Shown here: piece after piece, positions 13,381 to 18,270 of the stretch
Numbering within the stretch: the stretch's first letter is position 1
How the letters are laid out: each line of letters starts with the position of its first letter
Notes under the pieces: model-generated
What the model was told of the DNA's origin: nothing
Seen by the model: only the letters and a program-made list of their open reading frames with translations
Database searches by the model: none
NCBI GenBank assembly: GCA_021784265.1
Contig: JAJXTA010000001.1
Span: 1 to 18,270, forward strand
Source of the DNA: a bacterium
GTDB taxonomy: Bacteria; Verrucomicrobiota; Verrucomicrobiia; Limisphaerales; J093
Reading direction: 5' to 3'
Length of the DNA: 18,270 nt
Position numbers and translations under genes: made by a program

Positions 13381-14505
13381 ATGAACGTTGAGTTTTACGG
13401 CCATGTGCGCCAATACCACAATCTCAAGGCGGAGATCGATGCCAACCTGCACGCGGTGCTCGAGAGCGGGCAGTACGTCATGGGGCCGATGCTCAAGCGG
13501 TTCGAGGGGGAGCTGGCGGCGTATCACGGCACCAAATACGCGGTGGGAGTGGGCAACGGCACCGATGCCATCTGGTTGGCGCTGATGGCGTTAGGGATTG
13601 GTCCGGGCGACGAGTGCATCACCACCACGAACACCTTCTTCGCCACCGCCGAGGCGATCTGGATCGCCGGCGCCACGGCGGTGTTCGTCGATAGCGATCC
13701 GCGGACCCATTGCATTGACCCGGCCAAAATCGAGGCCGCCATCACCCCGAAGACCAAAGCCCTCATTCCTGTCCATCTCTACGGCCAGTGCGCCGATATG
13801 CGGGCCATCCGCCACCTCGCCGACCGCCACAAGCTGGTCGTGATCGAGGACAACGCCCAGGGGATCGGGGCCCGAGGCGATACCTTCCGCATCGGAGAGC
13901 TGAGCGATGCCACCACCATCAGTTTCATCATCCAAAAAAACCTCGGCACCTTTGGCGACGGGGGGGCGGTGGTGACCAATAACGCCCAACTGGACGCCCA
14001 GGTGCGCAAGCTGCGCAACCACGGGTCGGACAAGCGTTCCTGCCACAGCTACGGCTTCAACAGCCGGCTGGACGACCTGCACGCCGGCATCCTCTCGGCC
14101 AAACTCAAGCACATTGACGCCGGCAACGACCAGCGGCGGACCTGGGCGGCCCGCTACGACGCCGGATTGCGCGGGGTCCAGCACCTGACTCTCCCGCACG
14201 CCCGCCCCGGCTACCGGCATATCTACCACCTCTACGTCATCGAGACCCACCAGCCGGCGCAACGCGACGTCCTGCTCCAGTTCCTCCAGGACCAGGGCAT
14301 CGACGCCAAGTGCCATTACCCGATCGCCATCCACCAGCAGGCCGGCTATCCCTGGGGCAAAGCGGCCCGGATCGCCGGCCCCATCCCGAACTCCGAACGC
14401 AACGCCGCCACCTGCGTCTCGCTGCCGATGTTCCCCGAACTGACCGCCGCCGAGGTGGATTACGTGATCGCGAAGGTGCGGGAGTGGGACCAGCAGGCCG
14501 GCTGA
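13381..14505 (+). CDS. DegT/DnrJ/EryC1/StrS family PLP-dependent sugar aminotransferase
   Basis: This 374-residue aminotransferase transfers an amino group, usually from glutamate, to a keto-sugar. Signatures in order are ESGQYVMGPMLKRFE (28-42), VGVGNGTDAIWLAL (55-68), NTFFATAEAI (84-93), VHLYGQCADM (131-140) and VVIEDNAQGIGA (153-164), where Asp157 would contact the PLP ring nitrogen. The Schiff-base Lys186 lies in IIQKNLGTFGDGGAVVTN. GFNSRLDDLHAGIL (225-238) is the dimer-loop motif. All essential residues are present. It heads a run with a Gfo/Idh/MocA dehydrogenase and NagB, so the dehydrogenase may supply the keto-sugar. The start is the first ATG and lies 8 nt after a promoter-like element. 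The substrate (nucleotide sugar or sugar phosphate) is not determined by the sequence. Confidence 0.92.
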   Translation: MNVEFYGHVRQYHNLKAEIDANLHAVLESGQYVMGPMLKRFEGELAAYHGTKYAVGVGNGTDAIWLALMALGIGPGDECITTTNTFFATAEAIWIAGATAVFVDSDPRTHCIDPAKIEAAITPKTKALIPVHLYGQCADMRAIRHLADRHKLVVIEDNAQGIGARGDTFRIGELSDATTISFIIQKNLGTFGDGGAVVTNNAQLDAQVRKLRNHGSDKRSCHSYGFNSRLDDLHAGILSAKLKHIDAGNDQRRTWAARYDAGLRGVQHLTLPHARPGYRHIYHLYVIETHQPAQRDVLLQFLQDQGIDAKCHYPIAIHQQAGYPWGKAARIAGPIPNSERNAATCVSLPMFPELTAAEVDYVIAKVREWDQQAG

Positions 14506-14534
14506 GACAGCAAACGAGGGCTCAGCCCAGCGCT

Positions 14535-14559
14535 CGCCCCGCGGGCCTTGCGCGGGGCG
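14535..14559 (+). other. Stable GC hairpin between aminotransferase and dehydrogenase genes
   Basis: CGCCCCGCG (14535-14543) and CGCGGGGCG (14551-14559) form a perfect 9-bp stem with a 7-nt loop, 29 nt after the aminotransferase stop. No T run follows. It may be an attenuator, an RNA processing or 3'-end stabilising element within the operon. A small palindrome GGGCT-c-AGCCC lies just upstream at 14518-14528. Confidence 0.5.
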
Positions 14560-14598
14560 GCTCAACCACGCGGGCCCCCGAACCACGATTTCATCGAC

Positions 14599-15669
14599 AT
14601 GAGCACCCCTTACCGAGTCCTGGTGGTGGGCCTGGGCAAACGCGGTCTGCACCACGCCGCCGCCTTTCACGCCAACCCCCGCTTCACCGTTGCCGGCATT
14701 TGTGACATCGACGCCACCCGCCTGAGCGCCGCCGCGGCGAAACTGGGCCAGCCGCAACACGACACCGACGCGGCCCGCTTGGCCCGGGCCGTGCGGCCCG
14801 ACATCTTCTGCTTTTGCACCCTCCCGAGCCTGCGGACCGACCTGATCCGCCTGGGGATTGAAAGCGGGGCCCGGCTGATCGCCTTCGAGAAGCCGGTGGC
14901 CCTCAGCAGCGCCGAGGGCATGGTGGTGAAGAGTCTGCTGGAGCGCGCCGGAACGAAGGCGGTGGTGAGCCACCAACACCGTTACGGCGTCCACTACCGG
15001 AAGGTGCGGGAGCTCATCGCCAGCGGCGCCCTGGGCCGCGTCCACACCGTTTATGGCACCGCCAGCGGCTGGATGACGCACATGCTCTCGCATCTGATCG
15101 ACTACATGCGTTGGTATAATGACGAGGCGCCCGCCGCCTGGGTCATGGCCCAGGCCGCCGGCCGCGGCAAGCTCGCCGACCTCCATCCCTCCCCCGATTA
15201 CCTCGGGGGCTTCATCCAGTTTGCCAACGGCGTGCGGGGCGTGGTCGAGTGCGGGGCCGGCGCCCCCGACGTGCCGGAAGTGGGCTACTGGTGGCGGAAG
15301 TGCCGCATCGGCGCCCAAGGAACCGACGGCTTTGCCGAGGTCCTCACCGGCGGCGGCTGGCGGGCGGTGACCAAGCAGGGCGTCAGCGGGGGCGAGGGCT
15401 GTATGAACTACGACCTCGACATGCCCCCGTACATCGACCAGATGGCCGACTGGCTGGACGACGACCGCAAGGTCCACCCCTGCAACTTCGCCGCCGCCCA
15501 TGCCGGTTTCGAGATCATGATGGCCCTCTGCCGTTCCGTGGTCGAAGGGGGCCAGGTCGCCCTCCCGTTAACCCAAGGGGCCGACGAGCTGGCGGCCTTG
15601 CGCCAGAAGCTGCCCGACCGCAAGGTGCTGCTCTCCTGCGCGGAAAACGCGAAGGAGTATCTCCCCTAA
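14599..15669 (+). CDS. Gfo/Idh/MocA family NAD(P)-dependent sugar dehydrogenase
   Basis: This 356-residue oxidoreductase has a Rossmann N-terminus: VLVVGLGKRGLHHA with GLGKRG at 11-16, then ICDID with Asp36 at the end of the second strand, favouring NAD over NADP. The conserved EKP motif is at 97-99 (AFEKPVAL). The C-terminal alpha/beta domain includes SHQHRYGVHYRKVRELI (124-140) and HMLSHLIDYMRW (161-172), where His165 and Asp168 occupy the usual catalytic positions. The start at 14599 (MSTPYRVLVVG) was chosen because upstream in-frame sequence crosses a hairpin and is not protein-like. It lies 93 nt after the aminotransferase and probably shares its transcript. It would oxidise a sugar, sugar phosphate or nucleotide sugar to the keto form; the exact substrate is unknown. 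Confidence 0.9.
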   Translation: MSTPYRVLVVGLGKRGLHHAAAFHANPRFTVAGICDIDATRLSAAAAKLGQPQHDTDAARLARAVRPDIFCFCTLPSLRTDLIRLGIESGARLIAFEKPVALSSAEGMVVKSLLERAGTKAVVSHQHRYGVHYRKVRELIASGALGRVHTVYGTASGWMTHMLSHLIDYMRWYNDEAPAAWVMAQAAGRGKLADLHPSPDYLGGFIQFANGVRGVVECGAGAPDVPEVGYWWRKCRIGAQGTDGFAEVLTGGGWRAVTKQGVSGGEGCMNYDLDMPPYIDQMADWLDDDRKVHPCNFAAAHAGFEIMMALCRSVVEGGQVALPLTQGADELAALRQKLPDRKVLLSCAENAKEYLP

Positions 15670-15670
15670 C

Positions 15671-15685
15671 CGGGCGCGACGCCCG
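15671..15685 (+). other. Small perfect hairpin after the dehydrogenase stop codon
   Basis: CGGGCG (15671-15676) and CGCCCG (15680-15685) pair around a 3-nt CGA loop, directly after the stop codon of the dehydrogenase gene. No T run follows. nagB begins 53 nt later without a visible promoter, so full termination here seems unlikely. Confidence 0.35.
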
Positions 15686-15738
15686 CCAATTCCGCCCGGC
15701 GCGCGTCGCCTCGCCGGCGAACCGCCCCGCGCTGCCCC

Positions 15739-16524
15739 ATGGAAGTTATCATCCGCCCGGACGCCGCCGCCGCCGCTCAGTTGGTGACGCAGATCATTGC
15801 GCGCGAGGTGCGGGCCAACCCGCGGTTGGTCTTGGGCTTGGCCACCGGCCGGACGATGGAATCGGTGTACCGCATGCTCGTGCGGCTGCACCGGGAGGAG
15901 GGACTGGATTTCGCCGGGTGCCGGACCTTCAACCTGGATGAATACGTCGGGCTGGGTCCGAACGATCCGCACTCGTACCGCTACTACATGGGCCAGCACC
16001 TGTTCGGGCAGGTGAACCTCGCTCCGCAGCACACCCACCTTCCGGATGGTACGGCGGCTGATCTGGCGGCCGAGTGCGCCCGCTACGAGCGGGCGATCGC
16101 CGCGGTCGGTGGCCTCGACCTCCAGTTGCTGGGGATCGGTCGGGCCGGCCACCTCGGTTTCAACGAACCGTTGTCCGCCCTGCGCTCCCGCACCCGCGTC
16201 AAGGCCCTGACTCCGGTCACCCTGGCCCAAAACGCCCCGCTCTTTGCCGACCCCGCGCGGATGCCCCGCCGGGCGATCACGATGGGCGTGGGGACGATCC
16301 TCGACTCGCGGCGTTGCCTGCTGCTCGCGACAGGGGAGGAGAAGGCCGCGATCATCGCCAAGGCCGTCGAGGGGCCCATCACCTCGATGATCTCCGCCAC
16401 CAGCTTGCAGCTTCATCCCCGCTGCACGGTGGTGGTCGATGAAGCCGCCGGCCAGCGGCTGCAGGAGACGGAATACTACCGCTGGATCTTCGCCAACGAA
16501 CCGGAGTGGGAGAGCTTCCGCTGA
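15739..16524 (+). CDS. nagB: Glucosamine-6-phosphate deaminase/isomerase
   Basis: This 261-residue protein matches NagB, which converts glucosamine-6-phosphate to fructose-6-phosphate and ammonia. Motifs are LGLATGRTMESVY (32-44, phosphate loop), TFNLDEYVGL (63-72) with Asp67, equivalent to E. coli Asp72, GIGRAGHLGFNEP (132-144) with His138 and Glu143, and RRAITMGVGTIL. E. coli has NDGH at the third motif and this protein has RAGH, so Asp141 is replaced by Ala136. I recall Asn at this position in B. subtilis NagB, so the site is variable, but Ala is a marked change. Its place after the aminotransferase and dehydrogenase links the run to amino-sugar metabolism. It converges with the sulfatase across 82 nt. 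No promoter or Shine-Dalgarno is visible. Confidence 0.9.
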   Translation: MEVIIRPDAAAAAQLVTQIIAREVRANPRLVLGLATGRTMESVYRMLVRLHREEGLDFAGCRTFNLDEYVGLGPNDPHSYRYYMGQHLFGQVNLAPQHTHLPDGTAADLAAECARYERAIAAVGGLDLQLLGIGRAGHLGFNEPLSALRSRTRVKALTPVTLAQNAPLFADPARMPRRAITMGVGTILDSRRCLLLATGEEKAAIIAKAVEGPITSMISATSLQLHPRCTVVVDEAAGQRLQETEYYRWIFANEPEWESFR

Positions 16525-16606
16525 TCAGGCCTCGGTGTCGCCACTCGGGCGGGCAGCGGACCTGGCGCCGTCGGCGCACGCCCTGGCCATGCCGCCCGCC
16601 GGTCAG

Positions 16607-18058
16607 TCATTGAGAGCTGGCGCCAGGCGCAGCGACGACATACCGGTTGGGTAACGTCCCTCCCTGGGCCTCATACCAGGCCCGCAACAGGATCCGCTCG
16701 CTCGCGAGCGCGGCCTGGTGGGCAGGGTCTGACGCCAAGTTGCGCATTTCGCCCGGATCGGTTTTCAAATCCACGAGCAGCTCGCGCCGCGGGCCGGAGT
16801 CATAGACGGCGTATTTGTAACGTTGGGAACGCAGAACGCGAGAACGCTCGTTCTCGACCACCAGGTTGGTGCGCCAATCGGTCACGGAGGCGCCCGCGGC
16901 TAAAGGCCTGAGGCTCCGGCCTCGGAGTGCGGCCGGCGGCGCGATGCCGGCGAAATCGCAGAGCGTTGGCATCAGGTCCAGGCCCGTCGATACCAAGTGG
17001 GCACGGTCCACGCGGCCCCGCGCGGTCACCCCCGGGCCGCTGAGGATCAGGGGGACGTTGATGGCTTCCTCGTAGGGCATGGATTTGTGTTCGAGATGGT
17101 GCGAGGCGTCCATGTCACCGTGGTCGCTGGTGAACAGGACAACCGTGTCTTGTTCGTGCTTCGTGTCGCGCAAGGCGTCCAAGACGGTGGCGATTTGCGC
17201 GTCCACCCGCTCGGTGAGGCGGGCGTAGGCCCAGCGGTGCAGCCGCCACTGCTCGTCCGTCCAGTGGGTCTGCACGTAGCCACGAAACGGGCGCCAGTCG
17301 CTGCGACGCACCGCGGGCGGTTCGCCCGCCGGGATGCCGAAATTGGCCGGCAACGGCGGACAGACGGTGCGGAAAAACTCGGCCGAACTCAGCTCCGGGG
17401 GCAAGACCAGGGCGGTCGCCAACGCCGGCACGGTGAACTCCTTCTCCCCGTGCGCGGCGGCATAGGCGTTGATGGCCAAGTAACAGATGTCGTGCGGGTT
17501 GATGAACGAGGCGACGAGCAGGAACGGCCGATCATGCGGCTGGCGCAGAAACGCGGCACAGGCCGCGGCCAGCCCTTCCCGCTCATCCGCGGTCAACCGC
17601 CGGAAGCCGTAGGACTCGGGGCCACCCTTGGGGGCGGCACCGGGCAGGTGGACCTTGCCGCCGTACACGGTCTCGTAACCCGCCTGGCGAAAGACGGCGC
17701 CGAGGGTCTGCGCCCACAGCGCGGGCGGCACAGCGTTAGTGATCTGATCGTTATACTCCAGCCCGATACAGCTCGGCATGCGGCCGGTCATCAATGCGAA
17801 CCGCGACGGGACACAGACCGGGTTCGCGCAGTACGCGTGCGCAAACCGCACGCCACGCGCCGCCAAGCGGTCCAGCCCGGGCGTGTGGAGATACCGGTTG
17901 CCCGCGCAGCTCAGCATGTCCGCCCGTTGTTGATCGGTGAGAATGACCAGGAGGTTCGGCCGCGGGGAGGCCGCCGCGTCGCACGCCACCCAGAGCGCCA
18001 CGGCGATCACCCACTCGAACCACGGGCGCCAGAGCCAGCCAGCCGATGTTTGCTTCAT
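16607..18058 (-). CDS. Secreted sulfatase (type I, formylglycine-dependent)
   Basis: This 483-residue protein of the arylsulfatase/alkaline phosphatase superfamily has an N-terminal signal peptide (hydrophobic core about 15-28, likely cleavage after DAAA near 30). LLVILTDQQRADML (36-49) provides metal-binding Asp42/Gln43. The sulfatase signature VCVPSRFALMTGR (81-93) has Cys82, the residue converted to formylglycine, and Arg86. A second metal site is in FTSDHGDM, followed by HLEHKSMPYEEAINVPLILSGPG, and the C-terminal YKYAVYDSG...ELLVDLKTDPGEMRNLA block is typical. It would remove sulfate esters from carbohydrates outside the cytoplasm, a common trait of PVC glycan degraders. Specificity cannot be told. 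The activating enzyme gene is not in the window. A promoter-like element lies just before the ATG. Confidence 0.92.
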   Translation of the reverse strand: MKQTSAGWLWRPWFEWVIAVALWVACDAAASPRPNLLVILTDQQRADMLSCAGNRYLHTPGLDRLAARGVRFAHAYCANPVCVPSRFALMTGRMPSCIGLEYNDQITNAVPPALWAQTLGAVFRQAGYETVYGGKVHLPGAAPKGGPESYGFRRLTADEREGLAAACAAFLRQPHDRPFLLVASFINPHDICYLAINAYAAAHGEKEFTVPALATALVLPPELSSAEFFRTVCPPLPANFGIPAGEPPAVRRSDWRPFRGYVQTHWTDEQWRLHRWAYARLTERVDAQIATVLDALRDTKHEQDTVVLFTSDHGDMDASHHLEHKSMPYEEAINVPLILSGPGVTARGRVDRAHLVSTGLDLMPTLCDFAGIAPPAALRGRSLRPLAAGASVTDWRTNLVVENERSRVLRSQRYKYAVYDSGPRRELLVDLKTDPGEMRNLASDPAHQAALASERILLRAWYEAQGGTLPNRYVVAAPGASSQ

Positions 18059-18065
18059 GGGACGC

Positions 18066-18093
18066 AGCGTACCGCGACCCGGCGATCCCGCAA
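18066..18093 (-). promoter_or_regulatory. Putative promoter of the sulfatase gene, leaderless layout
   Basis: On the minus strand TTGCGG (18093-18088), a 16 nt spacer and TACGCT (18071-18066) are followed by 7 nt to the ATG at 18058. No Shine-Dalgarno is present. The hexamers are weak singly; support comes from the repeated layout across the window. Confidence 0.35.
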
Positions 18094-18159
18094 GGCATCA
18101 TTGACTTCGCAAGGGATCGGTATCCACGTCTCCTTGTCCGTGCCGTCGGCGTCCAGGAG

Positions 18160-18270
18160 ATGAAGGACGGGTCAATCGTGCTGGTCGAGTTTACCGCCGG
18201 ACGGCATCCCGACGCGATCAAGATCAAGGAGCTGAGTCGCTACAAGTTGGTGCAGATGAGCGAAGTCCCC
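18160..18270 (+). CDS. Possible 5' end of an unidentified gene running off the right edge
   Basis: An open frame runs to the window end. From the ATG at 18160 it gives 37 residues (beginning MKDGSIVLVEFTAGRHPDA, ending SRYKLVQMSEVP) with strongly G/C-ending codons, as expected for coding DNA here. The frame is also open back to an ATG at 18046, but that would overlap the sulfatase start and its promoter, and codons there are less biased. No family is recognised, and an AGGAG directly abutting the ATG is too close for a normal ribosome binding site. It could be chance. Confidence 0.3.
   Translation, partial: MKDGSIVLVEFTAGRHPDAIKIKELSRYKLVQMSEVP

Noticed and set aside
13591..15501. 636-codon open frame antisense to the aminotransferase and dehydrogenase genes
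   Set aside because: It reads as low-complexity Val/Gly/Asp/His sequence without motifs; the plus-strand genes have all catalytic residues.
16607..18058. Lipoprotein signal (WVAC) in the sulfatase N-terminus
   Set aside because: The -3 residue is Trp and the motif does not fit a lipobox; a standard signal peptidase I site (AAA-S) follows.
1..18270. Mobile element, CRISPR array or defence island
   Set aside because: No transposase, integrase, phage gene, regular repeat array, attachment-site duplication or known defence domain was seen; gene content is housekeeping and envelope-related.

Overview
This 18.3 kb window is a GC-rich bacterial chromosome segment made almost entirely of ordinary, tightly packed genes. 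I see no insertion sequence, prophage, CRISPR array, tRNA or rRNA. The gene mix points to the Verrucomicrobiota or a close PVC relative: a PEP-CTERM exosortase substrate, a secreted sulfatase, a xylose-isomerase-like sugar epimerase, a Gfo/Idh/MocA dehydrogenase, a CBS-less GuaB3-type IMP dehydrogenase, an ExbB/ExbD/TonB set and a stand-alone heptose-phosphate nucleotidyltransferase. The taxonomic assignment is inference from gene content and style, not from a marker gene.

Layout. The end of a sugar phosphate isomerase/epimerase gene enters from the left (3-545, +). It faces a minus-strand block read from 4557 down to 681: a small three-helix membrane protein, a type III (proton-pumping) P-type ATPase, an all-alpha dimeric dUTPase, MoaD and MoaE. 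Divergent from this block, 4678-6740 is a compact plus-strand operon: exbB, exbD, a tonB-like gene and a 74-residue membrane-anchored zinc ribbon. The last three are coupled by ATGA overlaps. Next come guaB3 and a secreted thioredoxin-fold/TPR-like protein (6827-8963, +). A divergent pair follows: hldC (-) and a DUF151 bifunctional-nuclease-family gene (+). Then holA (DNA polymerase III delta) and a STAS-domain protein (+), then a PEP-CTERM protein (-). Divergent from that gene is a three-gene run for amino-sugar chemistry: DegT/DnrJ aminotransferase, Gfo/Idh/MocA dehydrogenase and glucosamine-6-phosphate deaminase (13381-16524, +). A secreted sulfatase (-) closes the window, with a possible gene fragment running off the right edge.

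The most striking non-genic signal is a recurring promoter layout in front of the first gene of six transcription units (ATPase, small membrane protein, exbB, DUF151, DegT, sulfatase). A TTG-starting -35-like hexamer is followed by a 16-18 nt spacer, a TAnnnn -10-like hexamer (TAnnnT in five of six), and then only 6-8 nt to the ATG. This puts the expected transcription start on or next to the start codon, so these mRNAs would be leaderless or nearly so. hldC has a longer leader and a proper Shine-Dalgarno. The PEP-CTERM gene differs from all of them: its upstream region has two 10-bp direct repeats in 21-bp phase and a 30-bp near-perfect inverted repeat.

Several proteins lack a residue normally essential in their family. 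ExbD has Gly where the proton-carrying Asp should be, the thioredoxin-like protein has SPLC instead of CxxC, and NagB has Ala at the position of E. coli Asp141. The PEP-CTERM protein carries a Cys and an LQLAIW motif that together resemble a thioester adhesin domain. No obviously new multi-gene defence or mobile system is visible. The ExbB/ExbD/TonB/zinc-ribbon operon and the regulated thioester-like PEP-CTERM protein are the best leads.
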